Below, piece by piece: positions 18,890 to 27,823 of a stretch of DNA of 64,000 nt. The notes under the pieces were generated by a model. It made no database searches. It saw only the letters and a list, made by a program, of their open reading frames with translations, and was not told where the DNA came from. The position numbers and the translations under genes are program-made. The first letter of the stretch is position 1. Each line of letters begins with the position of its first letter. The DNA is from JABDPF01 sp037384065 (GTDB taxonomy: Bacteria > Pseudomonadota > Gammaproteobacteria > Xanthomonadales > SZUA-36). The stretch is from assembly GCA_037384065.1 (NCBI GenBank), contig JARROJ010000002.1, forward strand, positions 14,279 to 78,278. Reading direction: 5' to 3'.

Positions 18890-19330
18890 TCAGCTCCAGA
18901 TATCGTCCTGCCGCGTCATGTCGAACAGCGCTTCCGCATCCCGCACCAGCTTGTCGGCCAGGTTTTTCATTTCCGAGCGAGCGGAATCGGTCAGGGCCGC
19001 GTTTTCGGCCTGCCTGCGGATCCGTTCGGCGTCCGCCTGCCATTTGAGCGCGAAGTGGTTGGCCACGTCTTTCGGGTTGACGGCCACGGAACCGGCGACA
19101 TGGTCGGTGACGACCGCCGGGCCGGAAATCGTCCAGATGAACTGGCTTTTCTGCGCGGCGGACCAGATTTTCGCGATCAGAATCCGGTCCGGCACCGCCC
19201 ACATCGGCGTCGCGTCGATCGCCACGCCGGTCACGGCGCGGGCCTTGATCATCTGCTCCACCACGCGGTCGAGTTCGGATTTGAACCACGCCCTGAATGC
19301 GTCGTTGTCCGTGTCGTTTTTCTTGCTCAT
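18890..19330 (-). CDS. Small soluble protein, resembles DUF4826
   Basis: This is a 146-residue protein without signal peptide or membrane segment. The pattern FIWTISGPAVVTDHV followed by NPKDVANHFALKWQ recalls the DUF4826 family of gammaproteobacteria (an ISG-x-TD segment, then a helix ending FA-x-KW). I cannot confirm this without a profile search. No function is known. The N-terminus is rich in Lys, Asp and Asn. It lies alone between hslU (convergent) and the sulfotransferase island. Confidence 0.6.
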   Translation of the reverse strand: MSKKNDTDNDAFRAWFKSELDRVVEQMIKARAVTGVAIDATPMWAVPDRILIAKIWSAAQKSQFIWTISGPAVVTDHVAGSVAVNPKDVANHFALKWQADAERIRRQAENAALTDSARSEMKNLADKLVRDAEALFDMTRQDDIWS

Positions 19331-19371
19331 CGCTGTTTACCCCGAAACCCGTTCAGCGCCGTCGGCTCGGT

Positions 19372-20964
19372 CTACGCCGTCGGGTTTCCATTTTCGTCCA
19401 CCAGGCGCGCGGCTTCCAATCGTTGCCGCACGGGCTCCATCCCGTCCGCCACGTTGCGCCAGCGCCCGATCGAACTCGTGTAAATCGGTTCCCGGACCTG
19501 CGCGGCGCTCGCCGTCGAACACGCCCGCGAGCTGTCCTCGATTTCGACCATCTCCTCCGACCACGGGATACCGACGAACTCGGCGATCTGCCGGGACACC
19601 GTCAACGGGTCCGACACCAGCGCCTCGTAGCGCACGTCGAGTATCGCGCCGGGCATCAGTCGATGCCAGTGGTCCATGGTCTCGCGGTACGCGACATAAT
19701 ACGCGGCGAGGTCGTCCAGGTCGTAGGAGTAAAAGTAGGCCCGCGAGAACAGGGTCTTGAACACCGCGTAGCAGGCGTCCATCGGATCCCGAACCATGTG
19801 GATGATTCGCGCCCGCGGAAACGCCTTGCGGATCAGGCCGCAATAAAGGTAGTTGAAGGGCGTCTTGTCCAGGTACACCGACGCGTCGCCGAGCATGCCG
19901 CGCATGTTGGCCAGGTAGCGGCGGGCGATTTCACCGTAGTCCACTTCCAGCGCCGCAGCGAGCGGCGACAGCCCCCGTTCGGGGTTCGCGGCCAGGTACT
20001 CGTTAATGACGGACGTGAACGCCAGCGTGAAATCGTAGATCTCTTCTGCCGAGCGCACGTCTCCACCTCGCGTGACCAGGCGCTCGACCAACGTCGTCCC
20101 GGTGCGCGGCAGGCCGACGATGAACACCGGCGATTCGGTCGCTCCGGATTCGGGAATCGCGTCGAATGCCTCCGGCCGGAACGTCTCCAGCAGCCCGCGG
20201 ATGTTCGCGAGTTCATCGGTCAGCCGGTAACGGATCAGGCGTTTCTGAAGCGCGGCGCCGGTCCGGAGCGTTTCGAACGAATCCCGGTGCTCGCCCAGGT
20301 CTTCGAGCTCCTTGGCCAGGGCGAAGCAGGCGTTGACCGCCTCGTTCGGGGGCGGGGATCCATCCAGGAACCCGCGCAGAGACGCGACGTGATTGCGATC
20401 CGGCGTCTGCGTACGCAGCATGGACCGCAACAGGAGCTTCCGGCCGATGGCCGGAGGCTGCAGGGCGAGGTAGTCCGCTATGGCCTGCTCGGCCGACTCG
20501 GTCCTGCCGAGGAAGAACTGGTTGGTCGCGAAGCGGGAGAGAAATTCCGCGCCGTTTCGTTCGTCCGCGGGCACGGCCTGCAGAAACGCTTCGGCGCCCG
20601 CATGGTTGCCGCACTCGCCATAGAGACGGGCCACGCTCAGCTGGATTTCGGAATTCCCCGGGTGCCGGGCGGCAAGCTCGGCCGCCGTCGCCTGCGCCTC
20701 GAGACCCCGGCGGCAAATCAACTGGATCTGCGCCTTCCGCAGGCGATATTCGGGCTTCTCCGGATCGAGGCCAATGGCCCGGTCGATGTGTTCGAGCGCA
20801 GCGGCCGCCCGATCCTGTGCCATCGCCACCTCGCACGCCAGAGCCTGAACCTCGGCCGCGTCCGGCGACTCGGCGAGCAGCCGACCGGAGAGGCTGGCCG
20901 CTTCCCCGACCTGCCCCTGGGAAAGAAGCCGCATGGCGAAGTTCACTTTTCGGATTTGATTCAT
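19372..20964 (-). CDS. TPR-containing sulfotransferase (1)
   Basis: This is a 530-residue protein. The N-terminal half (about 1-260) is built of TPR-like helical repeats (RAIGLDPEKPEYRLRKAQ), and the C-terminal half is a PAPS-dependent sulfotransferase. The 5'-phosphosulfate loop is GLPRTGTT at about 284-291. The 3'-phosphate region is MVRDPMDACYAVFK, and the family C-terminus is VREPIYTSSIGRWRN. TPR-sulfotransferases resemble tyrosylprotein sulfotransferases, so a protein or peptide acceptor is possible, but the substrate is unknown. The start at 20964 (MNQIRKVNFAMRLLSQG) was chosen because the frame upstream runs antisense to the divergent gene. No signal peptide is seen. Confidence 0.85.
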   Translation of the reverse strand: MNQIRKVNFAMRLLSQGQVGEAASLSGRLLAESPDAAEVQALACEVAMAQDRAAAALEHIDRAIGLDPEKPEYRLRKAQIQLICRRGLEAQATAAELAARHPGNSEIQLSVARLYGECGNHAGAEAFLQAVPADERNGAEFLSRFATNQFFLGRTESAEQAIADYLALQPPAIGRKLLLRSMLRTQTPDRNHVASLRGFLDGSPPPNEAVNACFALAKELEDLGEHRDSFETLRTGAALQKRLIRYRLTDELANIRGLLETFRPEAFDAIPESGATESPVFIVGLPRTGTTLVERLVTRGGDVRSAEEIYDFTLAFTSVINEYLAANPERGLSPLAAALEVDYGEIARRYLANMRGMLGDASVYLDKTPFNYLYCGLIRKAFPRARIIHMVRDPMDACYAVFKTLFSRAYFYSYDLDDLAAYYVAYRETMDHWHRLMPGAILDVRYEALVSDPLTVSRQIAEFVGIPWSEEMVEIEDSSRACSTASAAQVREPIYTSSIGRWRNVADGMEPVRQRLEAARLVDENGNPTA

Positions 20965-21133
20965 CAGGCTGATTCCGGCTCTGAACGACGCGCCGTTCCG
21001 GCCAATGCGCGGGGCGGACGTCGTCCCCGTAGTCGAGGGATGCGGTATTTTACACGCATCCGGCAGCGCCTGGTGCGTCGACCGGCGCACGCCTTCCGCG
21101 CCGCGATTGACAATTTCCGAAGGGGCGGAGAGT

Positions 21134-22228
21134 ATGCGCTGCAGCACCGAATTCAACCGGGCAACCGCCGAACGGACCAACGTGAACCCCATCATCGACA
21201 ATCCGGACCACCTCGCATACCGGTTCAATTTCCAGACCGAGAACATCGAGTTCCTGCCGGTGTCGCGCGCGGCGATGCGCCGGGCCCATTCGCTGAGCCG
21301 CCAGGCGCTGGGGCCACAACGGCAACTGGCCCCGGTGCCGCTGGCCGAGCTGACGCCCTTGCTGAAGGATCCCGACCGCGCCGTCGAAAAGAACCCGCCG
21401 CGGTTCATTTTCCATACCGCCTTCTGTTCCTCGACGTTTCTTTCCCGGTGCCTCGACGCCGACGGCGCCTGTTTCGGACTGCGTGAACCGCAGCTGTTGC
21501 TGGACGCGGCAAACGCCAAGCGCCTGCAATGGCGCTCGACGACGACCGGGCTGGACTACCGGGATCTCGCACGACTGGCCCTGATCCTGTTGCAGAAACA
21601 CGCCGCGCCGGCGGAGAAACTGGTCATCAAGCCGATCAACTCGGTCAACAACATCGTCACCGAGTTGCTGCAGATCACCGGCGACGGCACGGCCCTGATG
21701 CTGTTCACCGATGCCCGGAACTTCCTGCTCTCGACCCTGAAAAAAGGCGAAGGGGCGAAACATACCGTGCGATCGATGTTCGACCTGATCCGCTGCGACT
21801 TTCCGCACCTGGCCCAATTGCGTCTGACCGACACGATCCACATGACGGACCTCAAGTTGATCATGACGCTGTGGCGCCTGCAGATCGAACAGGCGCAGCA
21901 GGCCCTGCGGTCTGTCGCGCCCCGGAACCGGCTGGCATCGGTTTACGGCGAGCGATTGATCCAGGATCCGCTCACGACGGTGCGGGCCGCCAACCGCTTC
22001 CTCGAGCTGGGTCTGCCGGACGGGCACTTCGACGGCATCGCCGACAGCGAGCTTCTCTCGGCCGACGCGAAAGTCGACGGGGCGCGTTTCAGCGCAACGC
22101 GCCGCGAACAGGCCTATCGGAAGGTGGAGGAATACTACGGTGACGAGCTGGACAACGGCTTGCGCTGGATGGTGCAGAGCAATCCGGGCACGCGGCTCGT
22201 CCCCGAATTCAGCAATCCGCTGGCCTGA
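21134..22228 (+). CDS. Divergent sulfotransferase-like protein without TPRs (2)
   Basis: This is a 364-residue protein with no TPR region. A P-loop-like segment, FHTAFCSSTFLSRCL at 93-107, replaces the usual G-PRSGTT of sulfotransferases. Later segments (KPINSVNNIV, YGERLIQDPLTTVRAANRFL) follow the order of the sulfotransferase fold. The family call is therefore weaker than for its neighbours, and binding of PAPS is an inference. The ATG at 21134 is preceded by GGGGCGGAG; a GTG at 21182 is an alternative. It sits between two TPR-sulfotransferases read in the opposite direction. Confidence 0.7.
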   Translation: MRCSTEFNRATAERTNVNPIIDNPDHLAYRFNFQTENIEFLPVSRAAMRRAHSLSRQALGPQRQLAPVPLAELTPLLKDPDRAVEKNPPRFIFHTAFCSSTFLSRCLDADGACFGLREPQLLLDAANAKRLQWRSTTTGLDYRDLARLALILLQKHAAPAEKLVIKPINSVNNIVTELLQITGDGTALMLFTDARNFLLSTLKKGEGAKHTVRSMFDLIRCDFPHLAQLRLTDTIHMTDLKLIMTLWRLQIEQAQQALRSVAPRNRLASVYGERLIQDPLTTVRAANRFLELGLPDGHFDGIADSELLSADAKVDGARFSATRREQAYRKVEEYYGDELDNGLRWMVQSNPGTRLVPEFSNPLA

Positions 22229-22284
22229 TCGTCCGCGCGCCCCGCGCAGGGGGTGCGGCGTTTCCCGCGGCCCGGAACCCGACC

Positions 22285-23820
22285 TCAGGCGTCGTCCCGC
22301 GCCAGTTCGTCGAACAGCGGCCCCAGATACGCTTCGTAGCGCTTCCACAGCGTGACCGAACTGTCGTAGAGCGGCTGACGCACCTGGCTGTAGCTCGCGG
22401 TCCGGACCACCCCGCGGCCGCGATGGAACTCCAGGCACGCGGGTTGCCAGTCCAGGCCGCAGGCGGACAACAAGTCGCGGATCTGGCGTTCCGGTTCGCG
22501 CGTCAGGGCCTCGTACTCGATGTCGTGGATCGCGCCCGGAAAGACCCGCCGCCAGTGGTCCATCATGCGCTGATAGAGCTTGTGGAATTGCGCCACGGTT
22601 CTGAGGTCGTACGCGAAGCGGTAATTCTCCGTGTTGAAGTTCTGCTTGTAGATCGACAGGCAGGTCGCGCGGGGGTCGCGGACGCAATGCACGATTTTCG
22701 CCTCGGGCAAGGCGAACCGGATCAGGCCGATCATCATGAAATTCATCGGCAACTTGTCGGTCACCCGGGCCGCCCCGTCGTCGAGCCGATCGATCTTTTC
22801 GAGATACTCGCGACCCACCGACGCCCAGGCCTCCCGCGGATACCGGTCCAGCGGTTCGAACCGGACCTGCCCGGACACCCTGAGAAAACGCGCGACGCCC
22901 AGGGCGTAGAGGTAATCCAGTTCACCGCCTGCGCAGACGTCGCTGTGACTGGCGAGTATCCGTTCCACCAGGGTGGTTCCCGAACGCGGCATCCCGACGA
23001 TGAAAATCGGTCGCTCGGAGGCCTGGCCCGGGACCTGCAGCGCCCGAACCGCGTCGGGGCTGAACGTCTCGATGATGTTGTCGAAGAGTTCCCGGTCACC
23101 CTCGATGTCGTACGCGTACTTCCGGTACCGCAGGCCATTGCCCGCTTCGAGGTAGCGGAATGCCCGGCCGTAATCCTCCAGGTCCTCGTAGGCCTTGGCG
23201 AGCGCGAAGGCAAGTTGAATCCTGCCGTCCGTTTCCAGCGCATCGGCGTCGTACAGCGCGCGCATCTCGGCAAGATGGGGATCGTCAGAACGTTCGTATC
23301 GGTGCAGGCCCGCGTAGGTGAAGTGGGCCTGGGTATAGTCCGGCTTCTGGGCCAGGACCGTGCGGTAATGATCCTTTGCCTCCTCCATCCGACCCTCGGC
23401 CTTGAGCAGGTTGGCGGCGAGATAGCGGGCGACGTACAGCCCCGGTTGCTCGGACAACAGCCGCTCATAGCACTGCAGCGCCCGGTCCGTCCTGCCCTGG
23501 CGCTCGTACAGCGCCGCCAGGTGCATGCGGGCGTCCGGGAAGCGGGGCGCGACGCGCAACGCCGTTTTCAGAAGTTGCAGGGCTTCCCGCTCGCGATCCG
23601 TCTGCATGCAGATCAGGGCCAGGTTGTTGAACACCTGCGGCTGCCTGACCCTGTCCGCCAACAAGCCGCGGTAAACCGACTCGGCAAACGCCAGGTCGCC
23701 GGCGGTGTGCGCCTGCAGCGCCTGGCGGAAATGCAGATTCTGCGTATCCGTCATTGGCCGCGCGGCGCCACCGCTGTGCGGCCGGCCCTTCGCGCCCCTG
23801 GATTTCTTCCTACGCGCCAT
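22285..23820 (-). CDS. TPR-containing sulfotransferase (3)
   Basis: This is a 511-residue protein with a basic start (MARRKKSRGAKG). TPRs span about residues 35-190, including NNLALICMQTDREREALQLL and YERQGRTDRALQCYERLL. The C-terminal sulfotransferase has an intact PAPS loop GMPRSGTT at about 276-283 and HCVRDPRATCLSIY for the 3'-phosphate. The end (SQVRQPLYDSSVTLWKRYE) is typical. It overlaps the downstream end of the esterase gene by 11 bp, so esterase and sulfotransferase are probably one transcript. The acceptor is unknown. Confidence 0.88.
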   Translation of the reverse strand: MARRKKSRGAKGRPHSGGAARPMTDTQNLHFRQALQAHTAGDLAFAESVYRGLLADRVRQPQVFNNLALICMQTDREREALQLLKTALRVAPRFPDARMHLAALYERQGRTDRALQCYERLLSEQPGLYVARYLAANLLKAEGRMEEAKDHYRTVLAQKPDYTQAHFTYAGLHRYERSDDPHLAEMRALYDADALETDGRIQLAFALAKAYEDLEDYGRAFRYLEAGNGLRYRKYAYDIEGDRELFDNIIETFSPDAVRALQVPGQASERPIFIVGMPRSGTTLVERILASHSDVCAGGELDYLYALGVARFLRVSGQVRFEPLDRYPREAWASVGREYLEKIDRLDDGAARVTDKLPMNFMMIGLIRFALPEAKIVHCVRDPRATCLSIYKQNFNTENYRFAYDLRTVAQFHKLYQRMMDHWRRVFPGAIHDIEYEALTREPERQIRDLLSACGLDWQPACLEFHRGRGVVRTASYSQVRQPLYDSSVTLWKRYEAYLGPLFDELARDDA

Positions 23821-24637
23821 CGTTACCGGCACCTTCCGTGCGCCTGGCGGGCGCCGGGGCGGCGTCCGTCCGTCTGTCGATCCGGGCGGAAAACGCGCGC
23901 AGGCTGTCGTCGATCAGAGGCCGCCAGTCTTTCCAGCCGTGACCGCCGCCGGTGGCCACGTCCTGTACCGCGTAACCTTTGTCCTTCAGGGTCTGAATGA
24001 AGCGCCGGGCCGCCTGCTCGTTGTCGTCCGGCCCGCCGTGGGAGACGAACAACGCGGACGGATTCCGCGGTCGGTCACGGTAAAGGTCCTCGATCACCCT
24101 CAGGTGCTCGTCGCTGGCCGGGGAGTGCATGATCAGCAACTGGAAGACGCCCGGAAGCAGCATGCCGAAGCACGCGCTGTTGATGCCCCCGAAAGAAACG
24201 CCCATGATGCCCCGCGGCGTTGTCGGCCCGGCTCCGGTCCAGCGGCTGGAAATCGCCGGCATCAGTTCGCCCGCGTAGAACTTCGCATAGTCGACGTTGC
24301 ACATGAACTCGCGGTTGCGGCGGGATACGTCCGGAGCATCCGGATCACGGCTGTCGACGAAAACGACCGCAAACGGCAGGATGCGCCCTGCCTCGTACTC
24401 GCGGTCGAGCACCTCGACGACGCGGCCCGCCCCGAGGTACGCCTGTCCGTCCGTGACGTACAGCTCGGGCAGGGGTCGCGCGGCATCCTCCGGCATGTAA
24501 ACCCAGTACTGCAGGTCATACCCCAGAATCGTGCTGCTGATCCGGTTCGGACCCTGCAGCGCGCCGTTTGCCGATACGCAATCGACCGACAGCAACAGCG
24601 ACAGGGCCAGCGGAACACCCAGGTGACGAATGTTCAC
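23810..24637 (-). CDS. Secreted alpha/beta-hydrolase fold esterase
   Basis: This is a 275-residue putative esterase of the enterochelin-esterase/acetylxylan-esterase-like (esterase D) group. A signal peptide covers about 1-23 (LALSLLLSVDCVSA). The nucleophile elbow is MGVSFGG with Ser148, the oxyanion region is ELYVTDGQAYL, and the likely base is in GGGHGWKDW near 240. It is the first gene of a leftward pair with TPR-sulfotransferase (3). It diverges from the TonB-dependent receptor across a 229-bp AT-rich gap. It could process an envelope or imported ligand; that is inference from position. Confidence 0.82.
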   Translation of the reverse strand: MNIRHLGVPLALSLLLSVDCVSANGALQGPNRISSTILGYDLQYWVYMPEDAARPLPELYVTDGQAYLGAGRVVEVLDREYEAGRILPFAVVFVDSRDPDAPDVSRRNREFMCNVDYAKFYAGELMPAISSRWTGAGPTTPRGIMGVSFGGINSACFGMLLPGVFQLLIMHSPASDEHLRVIEDLYRDRPRNPSALFVSHGGPDDNEQAARRFIQTLKDKGYAVQDVATGGGHGWKDWRPLIDDSLRAFSARIDRRTDAAPAPARRTEGAGNDGA

Positions 24638-24866
24638 GAAACTTCAGCGCAAAATAAAGGCAATTGAGAACGCACGAGACAGGCGACCTCGTCTAAAAAA
24701 GGTGATTTTCTCGTTAAAATATTGTAAATTCGCAGTTTGGACAATGAAGATTTTAAAACCAATCAGTCCAAGTAAAGGTTTCGCCAGCAGTTTTCACCGG
24801 TTGAGCGTAAAAACGTAACGCCCCGCTGGCAGCCCCACACGCTACATCAGAAACAGGAGATATACC
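24638..24866 (+). promoter_or_regulatory. AT-rich divergent leader before the TonB-dependent receptor
   Basis: This 229-bp stretch is clearly poorer in G+C than its surroundings, especially 24690-24780 with runs of A and T. It must hold the receptor promoter and perhaps that of the divergent esterase, but no convincing -35/-10 pair could be fixed. AGGAG at 24856-24860 with ATATACC before the ATG is a strong ribosome binding site. A 62-codon frame from 24630 crosses the region and is not supported as a gene. Confidence 0.6.
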
Positions 24867-27713
24867 ATGCATCGCAAAAAGCATCTGTGCCTGTCGGTGT
24901 CTGCAGCACTCGGGTTCTCGTCTTTACTGGCGGCCCCCGGGATCGCAATGGCCCAGGACCAGGCAACCGATGACGAAGTTGACGATCTTCTTGTAGAGGA
25001 AGTGATTGTTACCGGTTCAAGGATCATCAGCCAAGACGGCTTCGGACAAACCAGCCCGGTAACGGTGGTTGGTATGGAAGACATCAGTTCCTATGGACTG
25101 ACCCGAGTCGAAGACATCCTCAACAACCTGCCCCAGATCGAGGCGTCCAACGTCGCTTTCGACTCCAATGGCGCGACCGGTACGGCTTCCATTGACCTGC
25201 GCGGTCTCGGAACGAACCGCACCCTGGTGCTCGTCAACGGCCGCCGTGTGCAGCCCGGCGGTATCAATACCGAAGCGGTCGACGTCAACCAGATTCCCAC
25301 GATGATGATCGAGCGTGTGGACGTTCTGACCGGTGGTGCCTCGGCGACCTACGGCGCCGACGCGGTTGCGGGTGTCGTGAACTTCGTCATGCGCAAGATG
25401 GACGGCGTCGAAATCAGCGCCGGCTACAGCGCTTATCAGCACGACAACAGCAATGGCTTCATCCAGGACCTGATGGACCAGCGGAACTTCGAATACCCGA
25501 CGGGTGATTCCGGTCTCGACGGCAAAGCCTACAATGTCGAATTCGCATTCGGCAGCGACTTCGCCGACGGCCGCGGCAACGCCACGGCGTACGCCACGTG
25601 GACCAAGAACGAGGCCCTGACCCAGGCGGCGCGCGACTACTCGAGCTGCGCACTGAGCAACTCGGGCACCTCATGCGGCGGCTCGGGCAACGCCATCGTG
25701 CCGAACTTCGCCATCTACGCGTTCGATGAAGACGGCAACCTCGACGGCGCCAGCGGCCAGTACCTCGGTCTGCAACCGGACAACACGCTCGGCCCGACGA
25801 CCGTTTACAACTACAACCCGACCAACTACTACATGCGGCCCCAGGAGCGCTGGACCGCGGGCGCGTTCGTTGATTACGAAATCAACCAGCATGCGGTCGT
25901 CTACCTGGAAACGATGTTCGCGAACACCGAAACGCGCGGACAGATCGCTTACTCCGGTACGTTCTTCGACGAGGCCTACGACCTGTCGATCGACAATCCG
26001 CTGTTCCCCGAAGCGTTCCGTCAGAACCTGATCGAACTCTTCCCGGGTGAAGACCGCCTCGGCATCTACATCGGCAAGCGTAACGTGGAAGGCCTGCCGC
26101 GCCGCGACGTGCTCACCTACAACAGCAACCGCTTCGTGGTCGGCATGAAGGGCGTGCTCGTCGGCAACTGGGATTACGATGTGTCCTACATGCATTCCGG
26201 CGCCACGTCGACCTCGACCTACCAGAACGACTTCTACCGTCCGGCCGTGCAAGCGGCAGTGGACGGCGACCGCTGCGCGGCAACGCCCGGTTGTATTCCG
26301 TACGAGGTGTTCACCTACCAGGGCGTGACGGCAGAAATGGCCGCTGGCCTGACGGGTGTCGCCATGGCGTCCAACACGAGCAAGCTCGACGTGATCGAAG
26401 CCATCGTCTCGGGTGACACCGGCTGGGGCCTCAACGCCGGCAACATCATCATGGCGGCCGGCTTCCAGTGGCAGCAGACCAAGTACGAAAGCCTGATGGA
26501 CACGGTGTACGAGAACGGCGACCTGCTTGGACAGGGCGGACCGCGTCCGAGCGTCGGCGGCACCATCCGGGCCTCCGAGTACTTCGTCGAAGCCAGCGTT
26601 CCGCTGATCTCTGACGCCGAGTGGACCGACAACCTGACGCTCGACCTTGCCTATCGTTACTCGGACTACAACACGACGGGCGGCGACAGCACGTATCGGG
26701 CGGGTTTTGATTGGCAGATCAATCGACCGTTCCGCCTGCGCGCCGGTTACAACCGCGCGGTTCGCGCACCGTCGGTCGCCGAGCTGTTCTCGCCGCAGTC
26801 CCTCGGTCTGTGGACGGGTGTCGATCCCTGCGCCGGCACGAGCCCCGTGCCTTCTGCAGCTGCGTGCGCCCGCACCGGCGTCACGGCCGATCAGTACGGC
26901 AACATCAGCCTGAGCCCGGCCGGTCAGTACAACGCCCTTTATGGTGGTAATCCGGATCTGGACGTCGAATCGGCCGATACGTATACCGCGGGCGTGGTCC
27001 TCGACCTGTTCGATTCCATGCAGTTCTCCGTTGACTACTGGACGATCGAAATCGACGACACGATCTCGAACGTGTTCGCCGAGACCAGTCTCGATGAATG
27101 TATCGCCGGTAGCGACCAGTTGTGCGACAACATCGTTCGCGGTGTCGGTGGCTCGCTGTGGCTGGGTAAATCCGGCTACGTGATCTCCACGCAGCAGAAC
27201 ATCGGTACGCAAACCTGGGCCGGTGTCGACCTCGCGTGGAACTGGTCGTTCGACGGCCTCGGCGGCACCTGGAACGTGGACCTCGTCGGCACGTACACGC
27301 TGGAGAAGGAAACCATTCCGCTGCCGAGTGCTCCGGAAACCGCATACGACTGCAAGGGCGTCATCAGCCCGCAGTGCTATCCGAATCCGGACTGGCGTCA
27401 CACCGCCACGGCGACGTATGACTCCAACAGCTGGTTCGCACTTACCGGTCGTTGGCGTTACCTCGGTTCCGTTGATTACAACGGCACCACCGACCTGATC
27501 GCGGACAAGAACCTCGGTGCTCAGAGTTACTTCGATCTGAACGCCGTCTTCCGGTTCATGGACACCCACGACGTTACGTTTGGTGTGAACAACATCCTCG
27601 ACGAGGAGCCGCCGCTGATGGGTGGCACGATTTCCACCAACGGCAACACGGTCGTAGGTTTCTACGATACGCTCGGCCGGTACCTGTACGCCGACGTTAC
27701 CCTGCGCTGGTAA
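24867..27713 (+). CDS. TonB-dependent outer-membrane receptor
   Basis: This is a 948-residue TonB-dependent transporter. The signal peptide ends near AMA-QDQ (about 28-31). A TonB-box-like VEEVIVTGSRI and a plug domain follow (VEDILNNLPQI, SIDLRGLGTNRTLVLVNGRR, VLTGGASATYGADAVAGVVNF). A 22-strand barrel then runs to a terminal aromatic (DVTLRW). The type is common in marine gammaproteobacteria and sphingomonads and carries peptide or glycan ligands in known cases; the ligand here is unknown. No N-terminal signalling domain is present, so no FecR-type regulation is suggested. Sulfotransferase and esterase genes flank it on both sides. Codon use is slightly less GC-rich than its neighbours. Confidence 0.94.
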   Translation: MHRKKHLCLSVSAALGFSSLLAAPGIAMAQDQATDDEVDDLLVEEVIVTGSRIISQDGFGQTSPVTVVGMEDISSYGLTRVEDILNNLPQIEASNVAFDSNGATGTASIDLRGLGTNRTLVLVNGRRVQPGGINTEAVDVNQIPTMMIERVDVLTGGASATYGADAVAGVVNFVMRKMDGVEISAGYSAYQHDNSNGFIQDLMDQRNFEYPTGDSGLDGKAYNVEFAFGSDFADGRGNATAYATWTKNEALTQAARDYSSCALSNSGTSCGGSGNAIVPNFAIYAFDEDGNLDGASGQYLGLQPDNTLGPTTVYNYNPTNYYMRPQERWTAGAFVDYEINQHAVVYLETMFANTETRGQIAYSGTFFDEAYDLSIDNPLFPEAFRQNLIELFPGEDRLGIYIGKRNVEGLPRRDVLTYNSNRFVVGMKGVLVGNWDYDVSYMHSGATSTSTYQNDFYRPAVQAAVDGDRCAATPGCIPYEVFTYQGVTAEMAAGLTGVAMASNTSKLDVIEAIVSGDTGWGLNAGNIIMAAGFQWQQTKYESLMDTVYENGDLLGQGGPRPSVGGTIRASEYFVEASVPLISDAEWTDNLTLDLAYRYSDYNTTGGDSTYRAGFDWQINRPFRLRAGYNRAVRAPSVAELFSPQSLGLWTGVDPCAGTSPVPSAAACARTGVTADQYGNISLSPAGQYNALYGGNPDLDVESADTYTAGVVLDLFDSMQFSVDYWTIEIDDTISNVFAETSLDECIAGSDQLCDNIVRGVGGSLWLGKSGYVISTQQNIGTQTWAGVDLAWNWSFDGLGGTWNVDLVGTYTLEKETIPLPSAPETAYDCKGVISPQCYPNPDWRHTATATYDSNSWFALTGRWRYLGSVDYNGTTDLIADKNLGAQSYFDLNAVFRFMDTHDVTFGVNNILDEEPPLMGGTISTNGNTVVGFYDTLGRYLYADVTLRW

Positions 27714-27740
27714 AGCAGGCGTCCTGAAAAGGGCAATACC

Positions 27741-27771
27741 GAAAGCGGGCCGCAAGGCCCGCTTTCTTTTT
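27741..27771 (+). terminator. Intrinsic terminator after the TonB-dependent receptor
   Basis: GAAAGCGGGCC at 27741-27751 pairs perfectly with GGCCCGCTTTC at 27756-27766 around a GCAA tetraloop, followed by TTTTT at 27767-27771. It lies 28 bp past the receptor stop and separates it from the following sulfotransferase gene. Confidence 0.93.
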
Positions 27772-27823
27772 GGGTGCCCCGGCGATATCCTCAGCGACAA
27801 TCCCGAAACACCGCCCCACCACG

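Noticed and set aside
24850..24880. Vector contamination suggested by the T7-like ribosome binding site
   Set aside because: The flanking sequence does not continue as vector, and the receptor gene is contiguous with native genes.
25671..27800. 709-codon leftward frame opposite the TonB-dependent receptor
   Set aside because: It is an antisense shadow without any motif; the plus strand carries the full receptor.
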